Shown: piece by piece, positions 43,421 to 52,778 of the stretch
Layout: every line of letters starts with the position of its first letter
Numbering within the stretch: position 1 is the first letter of the stretch
Source of the DNA: an uncultured Clostridia bacterium
GTDB lineage: Bacteria; Bacillota; Clostridia; UBA1212; UBA1255
NCBI GenBank assembly: GCA_904420095.1
Contig: CAJFUB010000007.1
Location: 124,001-188,000 of the forward strand
DNA: 64,000 nucleotides
Reading direction: 5' to 3'
The notes under the pieces: generated by a model
Database searches by the model: none
Told to the model about the DNA's origin: nothing
Seen by the model: the letters and a program-made list of their open reading frames with translations, nothing else
Made by a program: the position numbers and the translations under genes

Positions 43421-44593
43421 ATGGATTATGCAGCCGAGTCCTTAAAACGACATAAGGAATGGAACGGAAAAATTGAAGTAATTTGCCGCGCACCCCTGGA
43501 AACCAGGGAGGATCTTTCTCTTGCTTATACGCCGGGCGTAGCGGCGCCCTGTCTGGCGATTCAAAAGGATCCGGACTTAAGCTACGCATTGACACGGCGC
43601 TCCAATCTGGTCGCAGTCGTTACGGACGGCACAGCCGTTCTGGGGCTGGGAGATATCGGACCAGAGGCCGGAATGCCAGTAATGGAAGGAAAATGCGCTC
43701 TTTTCAAGGCCTTCGGAAACGTAGATGCCATTCCGCTCTGCATTCGTTCTAAGGATGTGGATGAAATCGTTAACACCGTCCGCCTTCTGGCAGGCAGCTT
43801 CGGCGGAATCAATTTAGAGGACATTTCTGCCCCTCGCTGCTTTGAGATAGAAGCCCGTCTGAAAGCGTGCTGCGATATTCCGGTATTCCATGATGACCAG
43901 CACGGTACGGCTGTCGTCGTACTGGCTGCCATTCTGAATGCGCTGAAGCTGACGGGAAAGAAGCTGGAGACCGTCCGCGTGGTCACAAACGGCGCCGGAG
44001 CTGCAGGCATCGCAATCACCCGCCTTCTTTTGAAAATGGGATTGAAAGACGTCATTTTATGCGATCGCGCGGGTGCTATTTATCAGGGACGCGGCCATAT
44101 GAATCCCATTAAAGACGAGCTTGCCGCAGTTACGAATCGCAGCCGCAGAAGCGGCAGTCTGGCCGACGTATTAAAAGGAGCCGACGTATTTATCGGCGTA
44201 TCCGCACCCGGATGCGTAACGCCGGAAATGGTGAGATCCATGAATCCGGATCCGATCCTGTTTCCGATGGCAAATCCGGAGCCTGAAATTCTCCCGGAGC
44301 CTGCAAAGGAAGCGGGTGCGGCTGTAATTGGGACCGGGCGCAGCGATTATCCGAATCAGATCAATAACGTACTTGCCTTTCCCGGTATTTTTCGCGGTGC
44401 TTTGGATGTACGCGCTTCCGATATTAACGACGAAATGAAAATAGCTGCCGCATTTGCGATATCAGACTTTGTCTCGGAAGCAGAGCTGTCTCCGGACTAT
44501 ATTATCCCCAGCGCGCTGAATCGCAGCGTTTCGCAGGCAGTAGCCGCCGCTGTTGCAAAGGCCGCAAGGGAAACTGGCGTTGCCCGGATCTGA
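43421..44593 (+). CDS. Malic enzyme (NAD(P)-dependent malate dehydrogenase, decarboxylating)
   Basis: The 390-residue short bacterial malic enzyme carries LAYTPGVAAPCLAI, VTDGTAVLGLGDIGPEAGMP, VMEGKCALFKAF, the acidic metal-binding region INLEDISAP and FHDDQHGTAVVVLAA, and an NAD-binding VVTNGAGAAGIAI. It converts malate to pyruvate and CO2. The catalytic Lys and Asp residues in these motifs are kept. AAAGGAAATGATTGATAA sits before the ATG. The AlaAla form of the Gly-rich loop slightly differs from GXGXXG but is usual in this family. Cofactor preference is not certain. Confidence 0.95.
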   Translation: MDYAAESLKRHKEWNGKIEVICRAPLETREDLSLAYTPGVAAPCLAIQKDPDLSYALTRRSNLVAVVTDGTAVLGLGDIGPEAGMPVMEGKCALFKAFGNVDAIPLCIRSKDVDEIVNTVRLLAGSFGGINLEDISAPRCFEIEARLKACCDIPVFHDDQHGTAVVVLAAILNALKLTGKKLETVRVVTNGAGAAGIAITRLLLKMGLKDVILCDRAGAIYQGRGHMNPIKDELAAVTNRSRRSGSLADVLKGADVFIGVSAPGCVTPEMVRSMNPDPILFPMANPEPEILPEPAKEAGAAVIGTGRSDYPNQINNVLAFPGIFRGALDVRASDINDEMKIAAAFAISDFVSEAELSPDYIIPSALNRSVSQAVAAAVAKAARETGVARI

Positions 44594-44612
44594 ATCGGCC
44601 GCGTCTCTTTGC

Positions 44613-45575
44613 TTATTCTTTTTTATTCCTGCGGGAGATCCATTCGGCGGATAAGTCCATGGCGGCACGGCAGGCGTTTGTCTGATCCAATGCGTTCAGC
44701 ATCACAAAATCATGAATTGTAGCCTTAATCCGTACCGCCGTAACGCCCACGCCGGCGCATAAAAGCTTCGCGGCATATGCTTCTCCCTCTTCCCGCAGCA
44801 CATCGGCTTCTCCGCAGAGGATCAGCGTTTCCGGCAGACCGCGCAGCTGTTCCAGGGTTGCGCGCAAGGGGGATGCTGTAATTTGTGCTCGTTCAGATTC
44901 ATTCCTGGTATATTGATTCCAGAACCACATCATTCCCGCACGGTAAAGATAATAGTCCGAGGCAAATTCCAAATAGGTGCCCGTATTAAAGCAAGCGTTT
45001 GTTACGGGATAATACAGCAGCTGATTCTGAATCTGCGGTCCGTGACGGAACTTGGAAAGAATCGTCAGGACGGCCGCCAAATTTCCGCCTGCGCTGTCGC
45101 CTGCCACCGTCAGCAGCGATAAATTCAGTCTGAGATTCATTTTGTCGCTGATTCTCTGGAGCATTGTCAGAACCTGATAGCATTGTTCGGCAGCGACCGG
45201 ATATTTCGCTTCAGGAGAAAGTGCGTACTCCGGAAACAGCACGACGCAGCTCGTTCGCGCGGCAAGCTCCCGTACAAGCTTTTCATGCGTATGAAAATTC
45301 CCGAATACCCATCCGCCTCCATGAAGGTACAGAATTGGCGCAGGATTCGGAGGGCAGTCGGCAGGCTTTACGACATATACTCTTACAATTCCCCATTTGC
45401 CCGTATTCACATCAACAACGGAAACAGACGCGGGATATTGAAAAACCGGCGCGTCCTGCGCTCGGTTCAGGCGCTTTCTGCCTTCCAAAGGCGGGACCTG
45501 GAAAATCAGCGGCGGGCACGCGCTTTCCTCGCATACGCGCAAAGCCGCTTCTTCTAAAGGAATCCGTTTATTCAT
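44613..45575 (-). CDS. Alpha/beta hydrolase esterase (hormone-sensitive lipase family)
   Basis: The 320-residue enzyme has the oxyanion motif YLHGGGWVFGNFHTHE and the nucleophile elbow VAGDSAGGN, both characteristic of HSL-type (family IV) esterases. LILCGEADVLREEGEAYAA supplies the acidic residue and IHDFVML the His. It hydrolyses small acyl esters in the cytoplasm. AGGAGA lies upstream of the ATG. It is convergent with malic enzyme, 19 bases apart, and divergent from ytaF. Confidence 0.93.
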   Translation of the reverse strand: MNKRIPLEEAALRVCEESACPPLIFQVPPLEGRKRLNRAQDAPVFQYPASVSVVDVNTGKWGIVRVYVVKPADCPPNPAPILYLHGGGWVFGNFHTHEKLVRELAARTSCVVLFPEYALSPEAKYPVAAEQCYQVLTMLQRISDKMNLRLNLSLLTVAGDSAGGNLAAVLTILSKFRHGPQIQNQLLYYPVTNACFNTGTYLEFASDYYLYRAGMMWFWNQYTRNESERAQITASPLRATLEQLRGLPETLILCGEADVLREEGEAYAAKLLCAGVGVTAVRIKATIHDFVMLNALDQTNACRAAMDLSAEWISRRNKKE

Positions 45576-45717
45576 ATCATTCTCCTAACATGATTTTTGA
45601 TATCATATTATGCGTACCGATTCCGCTTCGTGAAAGGCCCCTTGTCCGGATGTTCTGAACAAGAGGCGTGCAAAAATAATATAATAAATACGGATTCCTC
45701 TTTCGGAGTGTGAACGC

Positions 45718-46335
45718 ATGTTTTCGTTTCTCAGCGCCGTGATTTTCAGCATGTCATCCAATTTAGATAATTTCGTAATCGGGATTGCCTTCGGCATAAA
45801 AAAAATAAAAATCGGATTTCTTCCGAATCTGCTGATCGCACTGATTACCGTTACGGGAACGGTCGCTTCGATGTACGTAGGGAAAATCGCCGCATCCTTT
45901 CTGCCCCGCGCTCTTACTGATCTGCTTGGCGCAAGCATCATTATTTTGCTGGGACTCTATTTCGTACTGCAGAGCTTTTCCAATCTGCTGAACAGAAAAA
46001 AACGGATTCGAAGCGTTGCTCTGAAGGATGCGGACAGCATGATCGACTACGCCCAGGATTCAGACAAAGATGTTTCGGGCTCCATCGATATCAGGGAATC
46101 CGCCGCCGTGGGCTTTGGGCTGGCATTCAACAATATCGGCACCGGAATCGCCGCAAGCGCCGCAGGAGTCAAAATTTTGCAGGCCGCCGTATGTACCTTT
46201 CTGTTCAGTATTCTCTTTCTGATCTTAGGCGTCTACCTAGGGGATCGAATTTTCGGCAGAGTTTTAGGAAAATACGCGCCGCTGATTTCCGGAATACTGC
46301 TGATCGCACTGGGGATCATAGAGCTGACGCTATAA
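45718..46335 (+). CDS. ytaF: YtaF-like sporulation membrane protein (MntP superfamily)
   Basis: The 205-residue protein has six hydrophobic segments split by a polar loop (about 95-125). Each half carries a repeat: SMSSNLDNFVIGIAFG and ESAAVGFGLAFNNIGTGIAA. The paired Asn/Asp/Gly motifs are those of the YtaF/MntP group. YtaF is linked to sporulation; MntP relatives export manganese. The ATG has a weak site (CGGAGTGTG). Its stop overlaps the convergent HAD gene by 20 bases. Confidence 0.87.
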   Translation: MFSFLSAVIFSMSSNLDNFVIGIAFGIKKIKIGFLPNLLIALITVTGTVASMYVGKIAASFLPRALTDLLGASIIILLGLYFVLQSFSNLLNRKKRIRSVALKDADSMIDYAQDSDKDVSGSIDIRESAAVGFGLAFNNIGTGIAASAAGVKILQAAVCTFLFSILFLILGVYLGDRIFGRVLGKYAPLISGILLIALGIIELTL

Positions 46336-47053
46336 TCCCCTCCTTGAGAATCGCATGATAAAGCTCGCTATAATTTTCAAAGCGGTAATCCGAAATTCTT
46401 TCGATCTGCCCGCGCTCCGGATCGGAATGACGGTCATACATTGCCGCAGCGTCAATCCCCGCATTTTTTGCAGCCTCCAGCCCGATCAGGGAATCCTCGA
46501 AAGCGATGCACGCCTCCGGCGCAGCGCAGAAATCCTGAAGAACCCGCAGGTATATTTCCGGATCCGGTTTCATTTTCCGGACGTCCTCCTTCGTATAGAT
46601 CCGCGTAAAATATTGATCCAGCATTGCTTTTCTCATAATATTCTGATTCTGCAGACGGTAGACATCCATGCTTTGTTTTCTTGTAGCGGAGGCAATGACA
46701 AGTGTAAATCCGGCATTTTTTAAAAGCCGGATCACCTGCTCTGCATTTTCCTTATAATCCACCGTGTTTTTCAGAAAATCGGAGGAAATCTCATAGCGCA
46801 TCCTGTAAATCTGCTCCGCAGACAGAGGCGAGCCATATTCCGACTTTAAAAAACCACAGTATTCCAGATATGGATTCTCCCTTCCGCTGAATTTCCGCAG
46901 CATTCGTTCCCGCCGCGTCTGCAGCTGTTCCTCTGAAAGCGGCCGTCCTCCCAGCCGTTCCGACAGTTTCCGGTCTACTTCGTTCCAGATTCCGACGGAG
47001 TCGATTAAGGTTCCGTCCATATCGAAAATAACGATTTTTTTGTTTGCCAGCAT
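46316..47053 (-). CDS. HAD-superfamily phosphatase (phosphoglycolate/beta-phosphoglucomutase-like)
   Basis: The 245-residue protein (from the ATG at 47053) starts KKIVIFDMDGTLIDS, the nucleophile/acid Asp pair, then IASATRKQSMDVY, KMKPDPEIYLRV and FEDSLIGLEAAKNAG, the four HAD motifs with a helical cap in between. It hydrolyses a phospho-substrate or moves a phosphate. GGGAGG lies 13 bases upstream; the frame extends to 47140 inside the glycosidase gene. The glycosidase stop is 31 bases upstream, so the two may form a pair acting on sugars. Confidence 0.88.
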   Translation of the reverse strand: MLANKKIVIFDMDGTLIDSVGIWNEVDRKLSERLGGRPLSEEQLQTRRERMLRKFSGRENPYLEYCGFLKSEYGSPLSAEQIYRMRYEISSDFLKNTVDYKENAEQVIRLLKNAGFTLVIASATRKQSMDVYRLQNQNIMRKAMLDQYFTRIYTKEDVRKMKPDPEIYLRVLQDFCAAPEACIAFEDSLIGLEAAKNAGIDAAAMYDRHSDPERGQIERISDYRFENYSELYHAILKEGIIASAL

Positions 47054-47084
47054 CGAAGTGGAATGGCCTCCCGTTTCAAACTGT

Positions 47085-48608
47085 TTATTTTCCCTCCGCC
47101 ATACTGTGAAGCGTCTTTTCCCTTCCGTCCCACCGTACAATGACAGTTACCGGGATATTGCTGCGCACCGTAATTTGCGGTTCCTGCTCTGCAGCGGAAC
47201 GCTTTTCGCAGAGCAGATCGACCGTGCCGCCGCGGAAGGGATAATTCTGCACGCCGTGGCGTTCGGTGCGGTTGACGTCCCAGGTGATCCGGTTTTTTCT
47301 GGAATCGGCTCGGATTCCAAATACGTATTCAAACAAAACCGCGATCGGCACCAGGCCGGTCCAGCCCACAAAATCAGATTTTGCGGGGTTTCCGGGCGCG
47401 GCTTTCTCGGGTGCATAATTTTCCCAAACCGTTCCGGTGTTTCGAAATACTTCTACGACATTCCGCAGATGGTTTTCGGCAATCTCGTATGCCATACGGT
47501 ATTTGCCCACTTTCTCAAGGCCTTTCAGAACCATATAGTTTGTAGGAGCCCATACGCTTCCGCGCCAGTAGCCGCCCTCGGCGTCGTAAGCGGGATGATC
47601 CGCGGAAAGCGTAGGAATCCGGTGAAATCTGTTAAATTCCGCGGGATTCTCCAGATGCGCCACAAAGCGCTCCAGCCGCTCCTCCGGAACGATTCCCGCA
47701 AGCAGAGCCCAGTATGCGCCGATGCTTTTGACTCGGCTCAGCACGTCTCCTCTCCAGAGATCATAGTAAAACGCGTCTTCCTCGCACCAGAGCTTCTCGT
47801 TAATCAGCTTTGTCAGACGCTCCGCTTCCTCGTAAAGCCAGTCCGTATCCTTCTCCGTGCCGATGATTTTCCCCATCTCAATTAAAATTCTGGCACTCAT
47901 CACCATATGAATACAGGTATCCACCCAAACTGCATGTCCGTGCGAGGTGTGATCCGAATAGCCCTCCTGCACTCTGGGCTGGTTATCCATTCCGCAGGCC
48001 AGACCGGTGCTCCAGTAGCTTCCGTCACGCCAGGTGCGGTTAAGCTGAAGCCATTTGTGGTATGCAAGGAGAGGATAAAAAATCTTTTTCAGACGGGCTT
48101 CCTCCCCCGTAATCTGATAATATTCCCATTCGCTCCAGGGCATGATGTTGGGACCGGTTGAAGCAGGATCGTCCCGATGGAACTGCTCTCCGTTCTGCGT
48201 TTCGCAGATTTCCCGGCAGATAAAGCCGTCCGCGTGCTGATGGGAATAAAAATTGTCCAAGGTTTTCTGAAAATTGAAAATATGGTTTGCATATCGGCCG
48301 AACATCACGATAAATGAGGAATCCCACATAAACAGGTATCCGTTGAAGGCCGTATCGATAAAATTGGAAACGAAGCCGGCTTCGGCGTTCGGCCTGCGCA
48401 GGTTGCGGAACGCGATTTCCCACGTTTTGTGATAGCAGGCGATGGCGTCAGGATGTCCCTCCCAAACGGGCTGCGGCAGCCTGTCCTTGATTTCTTCATA
48501 TACCGGAAGCGGCCGTTCCTCCGGCGTCATACCAAGGAACGGATTCAAATCCACATATTTGTTTTTGGCATAAAACAACGATTCATTTACTTTATATAAA
48601 TTTCCCAT
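47085..48608 (-). CDS. (Alpha/alpha)6-barrel glycosidase, GH63/GH37-like (MGH1 type)
   Basis: The 507-residue protein has no signal peptide, so it acts in the cytoplasm. Motifs fit the GH63/GH37 group: MWDSSFIVMFGRYA, a likely acid in ACGMDNQPRVQEG, GGYWRGSVWAPTNYMV, and TVWENYAPEKAA with the likely base. Members hydrolyse alpha-glucosides such as mannosylglycerate, glucosylglycerate or trehalose. AGGAGG precedes the ATG. A palindrome and a TATAAT box lie just upstream. The HAD gene follows. Confidence 0.83.
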   Translation of the reverse strand: MGNLYKVNESLFYAKNKYVDLNPFLGMTPEERPLPVYEEIKDRLPQPVWEGHPDAIACYHKTWEIAFRNLRRPNAEAGFVSNFIDTAFNGYLFMWDSSFIVMFGRYANHIFNFQKTLDNFYSHQHADGFICREICETQNGEQFHRDDPASTGPNIMPWSEWEYYQITGEEARLKKIFYPLLAYHKWLQLNRTWRDGSYWSTGLACGMDNQPRVQEGYSDHTSHGHAVWVDTCIHMVMSARILIEMGKIIGTEKDTDWLYEEAERLTKLINEKLWCEEDAFYYDLWRGDVLSRVKSIGAYWALLAGIVPEERLERFVAHLENPAEFNRFHRIPTLSADHPAYDAEGGYWRGSVWAPTNYMVLKGLEKVGKYRMAYEIAENHLRNVVEVFRNTGTVWENYAPEKAAPGNPAKSDFVGWTGLVPIAVLFEYVFGIRADSRKNRITWDVNRTERHGVQNYPFRGGTVDLLCEKRSAAEQEPQITVRSNIPVTVIVRWDGREKTLHSMAEGK

Positions 48609-48639
48609 ATTTTCCTCCTGACTGTTTTTGCTGAGAGGA

Positions 48640-48665
48640 ATTATATCACGCTTTTCTAGAAAAGC
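48640..48665 (-). promoter_or_regulatory. Palindrome and -10 box upstream of the GH63-like gene
   Basis: GCTTTTCTAGAAAAGC (48650-48665) is a perfect 16-base palindrome immediately upstream of TATAAT on the minus strand (48645-48640). It could be an operator of the glycosidase gene; no good -35 box is seen. Confidence 0.4.
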
Positions 48666-48670
48666 ATAGC

Positions 48671-49303
48671 TTACAATTCGCGTTTCTCATAAAATTTTAC
48701 CGATAAAAGCCAGGATACTCCCAGAATAAGAAGCGCAGCGACGGGCAGAGCGAACCGGAACGGGGACGTAGCAGTAAGGATCTCTGCGGTCTTCGCATCG
48801 GATGACATGTATGTGAAGCCAAAAACACATGCGAATACGACGCCGAGCGCAGCATAATATGCGATCCTGCCCCTTTCCACCCCGAATTTAAAAATCACGG
48901 GAAGCATGAGCGACGCGGGAAGAATACCAAGCATCAGAGCGGTTCCTATAAACGCGGCGATTTCCGAAAGCTCCAGGTTGCGCTCCACCAGCAATTTTAC
49001 AGCGCTTACTGCGCCCATGATAAGCGTCGTGAAGAGAAGGCAGATCAGCATAACGAGGTATTTTACCGATACGATATCCCTTCTCTTATAAGGCATCGTA
49101 TCAGCGTAAAACTGCCATTTCGACCGTTCGTCATAGGAAACCAGCGTCACCGGAAAAATAGAGGATAAAATAATCGGGTATAAAACAGCGAACGCGTTGT
49201 TTTCCGAGTATGCGGAAACGATCGCAAACACAAAAAGAATCAGTAAAAATGCGCGGCAATGCGTTCTGGCCAAATACCAGTCTTTCAGCAGCAGTCCTTT
49301 CAT
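48671..49303 (-). CDS. ABC-2-type transporter permease
   Basis: The 210-residue protein has about six membrane helices and starts MKGLLLKDWYLARTHCRAFL, a common start for the small ABC-2 permeases paired with YtrB-like ATPases. VTLVSYDERSKWQFYADTMP followed by YKRRDIVSVKYLV is the conserved cytoplasmic coupling region. It lies one base downstream of the ATPase gene. The transported compound is unknown; relatives act in antibiotic or envelope-stress responses. Confidence 0.87.
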   Translation of the reverse strand: MKGLLLKDWYLARTHCRAFLLILFVFAIVSAYSENNAFAVLYPIILSSIFPVTLVSYDERSKWQFYADTMPYKRRDIVSVKYLVMLICLLFTTLIMGAVSAVKLLVERNLELSEIAAFIGTALMLGILPASLMLPVIFKFGVERGRIAYYAALGVVFACVFGFTYMSSDAKTAEILTATSPFRFALPVAALLILGVSWLLSVKFYEKREL

Positions 49304-49304
49304 T

Positions 49305-50150
49305 TCATCCAGCCTCCTTGACCATATACAAAAACAGCTCCTCTATGCCGATTGGACTTACGGGATAGCCTGCCGGAAGCATGGCCCGTTTCACGATTGC
49401 CTCGGCTCCGTATGGCGACGTTTTCTTTCCTATCACCACACCGCTTGCAAAAGACCGCAGCGTTTCCGGCGCACAGCGGATCATGCCATACTTTTCAAGC
49501 AGCGCATCCTTTTCCTCACAAAGCAGCAATTTTCCCTTGTGCAGAAATGCGATATAATCGCAAAGCTTTTCTAAATCGCTGACGATATGAGAAGAAATCA
49601 GAACGGAATGACTCTCATCCCGGGTAAATTCGCTGAATAATTCCACTACCTCGTCGCGGATTACGGGATCGAGCCCGCTTGTGGGCTCGTCAAGAAGCAG
49701 AAGCTTCGGTTCATGGGAAAGCGCGGCGGCAATGCCCAGCTTCATTTTCATGCCGCGAGAGAAATCTTTAAAGCTTTTCTTTTGCGGCAGGGAAAAGCGA
49801 TCGATATATTGAAAGTATACGTCCTCGTTCCAACGCTTGTAGGTATGCTTCATGATTTTGTTCAGCTGCTTCACGGTGATGCAGTCCGGATAGCCGATCT
49901 CATCCAAAACGACACCGATTTCCTCTTTCAATCCGCTGAGCTCCTGTCCGCCGTCCCTGCCGAGAATTCGAACGGTCCCGCCGTCTCGGCGGATCATGCC
50001 CAATATCAGCTTGATGGTTGTGCTTTTTCCCGCTCCGTTTTCTCCGATCAGGCCCAGGATCGATCCGGACGGAAGCGTCAGATTGATGCGGTCCAGCGTA
50101 AAATCCTGATACGTTTTTTTCAGGCTCGTAATTTCCAGTGCGTTTTCCAT
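49305..50150 (-). CDS. ABC transporter ATP-binding protein (YtrB-like)
   Basis: The 281-residue ATPase has Walker A GENGAGKST, signature SRGMKMKLGIAAALSHEP, Walker B LLLDEPTSGLDP and the switch His (ISSHI). The C-terminal 70 residues are a tail typical of YtrB-type proteins. GAGGG precedes the ATG. It begins within two bases of the GntR stop and is followed by the permease, so regulator, ATPase and permease form one operon. Confidence 0.93.
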   Translation of the reverse strand: MENALEITSLKKTYQDFTLDRINLTLPSGSILGLIGENGAGKSTTIKLILGMIRRDGGTVRILGRDGGQELSGLKEEIGVVLDEIGYPDCITVKQLNKIMKHTYKRWNEDVYFQYIDRFSLPQKKSFKDFSRGMKMKLGIAAALSHEPKLLLLDEPTSGLDPVIRDEVVELFSEFTRDESHSVLISSHIVSDLEKLCDYIAFLHKGKLLLCEEKDALLEKYGMIRCAPETLRSFASGVVIGKKTSPYGAEAIVKRAMLPAGYPVSPIGIEELFLYMVKEAG

Positions 50151-50151
50151 T

Positions 50152-50523
50152 TCATTCGCCCTCCAATAAATTCAGCATTTCGATGATGTCGTGTTTTTCC
50201 AGTCCGCAGGAGGCCGCCAATTTTATAATTTCCTGCAAATGCGCTTCGATCTGCTTCAGGGTTTCTTCGCGGATCAGAAGCGTATTCTTTTTGGCGACAA
50301 AGCACCCCTTTGCGGCAAGCGTATAAATAAAGCCTTCCCGTTCTAGCTCGTCATACGCCCGTTTTGTAGTAATAACGCTGATATGCAGATCCTTTGCGAG
50401 GTTCCGGATCGACGGCAGTGCGTCGTCTTCTTTTAAAGCGCCGCTGATAATCTGCGCTTTGATCTGCGAATAAATCTGATCATATATGGGAGCGCCGCTT
50501 TTATTATCAATCAGAATTGTCAT
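50152..50523 (-). CDS. GntR-family regulator, YtrA subfamily
   Basis: The 123-residue protein has the YtrA-type layout: an N-terminal winged helix (APIYDQIYSQIKAQIISGAL, LPSIRNLAKDLHISVITTKR, and AYDELEREGFIYTLAAKGCF) and a short helical tail for dimerisation. GGAGG lies before the ATG at 50523; the frame to 50586 covers the promoter. Such regulators repress their own ABC operon and release it on envelope-targeting drugs. A perfect palindrome over the promoter is the likely operator. Confidence 0.93.
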   Translation of the reverse strand: MTILIDNKSGAPIYDQIYSQIKAQIISGALKEDDALPSIRNLAKDLHISVITTKRAYDELEREGFIYTLAAKGCFVAKKNTLLIREETLKQIEAHLQEIIKLAASCGLEKHDIIEMLNLLEGE

Positions 50524-50541
50524 TCCGCACCTCCATCCGGT

Positions 50542-50586
50542 CATTCTGTATATGTTCAGTATATACAGAATGCACACTGTTGTCAA
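50542..50586 (-). promoter_or_regulatory. Promoter and palindromic operator of the YtrA-type operon
   Basis: On the minus strand TTGACA (50586-50581) and TATACT (50563-50558) are 17 bases apart, full-quality spacing. CATTCTGTATAT (50542-50553) and ATATACAGAATG (50561-50572) form a perfect 12-base inverted repeat with a seven-base spacer that covers the -10 box. This is the expected arrangement for autorepression. Confidence 0.85.
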
Positions 50587-50749
50587 TCCCTTTGCGGAAA
50601 AGAATATAAAAAAATGATCTCTATGGAAGAGCTTTACGATTCCACAAAAATCACTTCAATCTCGCCATTATAATATCGCGTCCTCGGCCACCTTGATGCT
50701 GCGGCCGGGGACGCTTTCGGCAACGGCTCCCCGCTGCCATCGGATTGCT

Positions 50750-52633
50750 TTATGATAAAGTAAAGTCTATCTGACCTTCCGTTCCCTCCTGCGGCTCATC
50801 CAAAACGGTGACGTTCACGGTAAAGCTGTGTCCTCCGGTAATCGTAACCGTAACGGTTGTAGAGCCTGCCTTTTTCGGCATGATAACACCCTTTCTGTCC
50901 ACACGGAGAATTGAGGTATCCGCAACCTCGAACTCCATCTCGTAGGTTTCCGCAGGCACCATCGCGGGATAGTCCGGATGCAGGGAGGTTCTGTCGTTGT
51001 ACGCTTCTCCCCATGTTTCGTCCTCGAAAATCACATAGCCGCGGATCTGCTGCCTGTGCCTTGCTCCGTAAGCCTCGTCTTTATAGACCACCATATTTTC
51101 CTGAACCGGACGAACCGTGGCAATGTCCGGATTGCTTTTCCCAATCGGGAAGCCGCTTTCCCTGACGTACACCTTGAATTCTACAGAACAGCCGTCGTAA
51201 GTCACCGTGACGTTCGTTTTCCCCACCGATTTTGCCACAATCCGAAGGCCGTCAAATTCAATGACGTTCTGATCGTATCCGGAAAATTCTACGCCGTCCG
51301 CACTCGTAATCTGGTGCGTTTGAAGCCGCGTATCATACCAATACAGATCCAGGTCGTAAGCTCCGTCGTCGATACAGAATTCAATCTTATGCGGCAGCGT
51401 TCCGACGCCGACGGTCCACAGCTCTGATTCCTCCGGAAGCGGCCAGAAATAGTCGCTCCGCAGGACGCCCTTTCCGCCCTCGTCGGTATCCGTGATTTCT
51501 CTTTCATATACCGACAAGTCAATGTCCTGAAATCTCGTAGCCCATTTTCCCCAGTAACCGGAATCCGGTCCGCCGGAGGAATATGCATAGCCGATAAAGG
51601 AAATTTCGTCGTCCATCTGAATATGTCCGTTCGGTCTTTTTGAAATTCCCATATTATGACAGTATTGTGAAATGCCGGTACGAATCACTGCAACCTGCTC
51701 AAACGTAATTCCGTCGTTCGATTCCATAACAGCGATTCCGCTCGATTCCGTAAAGCGGTTATATGTGGAAAAAGCCAGAAACTTTCCGTAATCTTCAACG
51801 TAAACGACGTCGCAGGAATCCTGCCCCGAGCCTTTTTTGTAAGCGACGCCCCTGTATTCCATGGTAGCGGGCCAATTTTCATCCGTAGAATCGGCGGTTG
51901 CCACCATCTCATAGTCTCCGTCCGGGCAGGTCCATGTGTAATAGCAATACAGCGTGCCGTCCAGCTCGACAAAGCTCAGCTCTCCCGCACCCCAGGAGGT
52001 GTCGGATTCGTTATAATAAACGATCGGCTGCGGATCTCCACCCCATCCGGAGCCGTTCCATTTTTCATACGGGCCGTCCGGATTCTTGGAACGCGCAACA
52101 AAGCAGTTGTTGTTGATTCCGCCATTTGTGCTTACGATCGTGGAAGTATACCCGATATAAAAATATCCGCCGAAATAGATCACGCCCGGATCACAGACAG
52201 AATAGTGATCCATAGAATCCGGCGTCGGCTGAAGCACTACCTTTTCCTGGCTCCAGGTCTTGCCTCCGTCCTCAGAATGTTTATAGGTAAACCAATCCCA
52301 TTCCCCAAGCGTCCCGGGCGTTGCGAACCAGGCGTCAACGCTGCCGTCGGGATAATAAATGATGCTCGGTCCATACCGATAGCCCCATTCGTTTTCTACC
52401 GGCGCGAAAACGTCATAGCCGTCACCGACGGTTGCCATTGTGAAATGGAGATTTTCATTGGGCTCCACACGTTCCAGCTCGTCTGTGAAAACGCGCTGCT
52501 TTTCTTCCTCCGTACCGCCGCCGTCGCTTCCGCCGTCGCATGCCGGAGCAGCCATCATAAAGACGGCGAGAGCACCGGCAAAGATCAGTTTGAATCCGAG
52601 CGTCAGAGCGCGTCGGACATTGCGCTTATTCAT
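50750..52633 (-). CDS. Beta-propeller glycoside hydrolase-like lipoprotein with Ig-like domains
   Basis: The 627-residue protein has a lipobox (MMAAPAC) with a Gly/Ser/Glu linker, a five-bladed propeller resembling GH43/GH32/GH117-like or sialidase-type folds (HSEDGGKTWSQEKVV, an Asp-box; VCDPGVIYFGGYFYIGYTST; GAGELSFVELDGTLYCYYTW), and two Ig-like (Big_2-type) domains (VGKTNVTVTYDGCSVEFKVY; PKKAGSTTVTVTITGGHSF). It acts on the outer surface. The exact substrate and GH family are uncertain. GAGGTG lies before the ATG at 52633; the frame extends to 52693. Confidence 0.78.
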   Translation of the reverse strand: MNKRNVRRALTLGFKLIFAGALAVFMMAAPACDGGSDGGGTEEEKQRVFTDELERVEPNENLHFTMATVGDGYDVFAPVENEWGYRYGPSIIYYPDGSVDAWFATPGTLGEWDWFTYKHSEDGGKTWSQEKVVLQPTPDSMDHYSVCDPGVIYFGGYFYIGYTSTIVSTNGGINNNCFVARSKNPDGPYEKWNGSGWGGDPQPIVYYNESDTSWGAGELSFVELDGTLYCYYTWTCPDGDYEMVATADSTDENWPATMEYRGVAYKKGSGQDSCDVVYVEDYGKFLAFSTYNRFTESSGIAVMESNDGITFEQVAVIRTGISQYCHNMGISKRPNGHIQMDDEISFIGYAYSSGGPDSGYWGKWATRFQDIDLSVYEREITDTDEGGKGVLRSDYFWPLPEESELWTVGVGTLPHKIEFCIDDGAYDLDLYWYDTRLQTHQITSADGVEFSGYDQNVIEFDGLRIVAKSVGKTNVTVTYDGCSVEFKVYVRESGFPIGKSNPDIATVRPVQENMVVYKDEAYGARHRQQIRGYVIFEDETWGEAYNDRTSLHPDYPAMVPAETYEMEFEVADTSILRVDRKGVIMPKKAGSTTVTVTITGGHSFTVNVTVLDEPQEGTEGQIDFTLS

Positions 52634-52714
52634 AAGCTTCACCTCGTTTAAATAGATTAAATTTATCATACTGTTTTTTGTGAATAAAATCAATATCTTT
52701 TATATAATTTATGT

Positions 52715-52756
52715 AAAGCGCCGCACGCGGGCGGCGCTGCCCGCATGCGGCGCTTT
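52715..52756 (-). terminator. Strong hairpin after the isomerase/oxidoreductase pair
   Basis: AAAGCGCCGC (52715-52724) pairs with GCGGCGCTTT, and the inner GCGGGC/GCCCGC pairs again, giving a long nested stem. It lies 22 bases after the oxidoreductase stop. The T-tract is weak, so termination is likely but not certain. Confidence 0.65.
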
Positions 52757-52778
52757 CAAGAAGCCAATATCAGTTTCC

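Noticed and set aside
50632-50749. A short minus-strand frame after the propeller lipoprotein ending in RYYNGEIEVIFVES
   Set aside because: It has no credible start or ribosome site, lies over a GC-rich imperfect hairpin (about 50680-50722), and I cannot match it to a family; it may be a remnant but I do not call it a gene.
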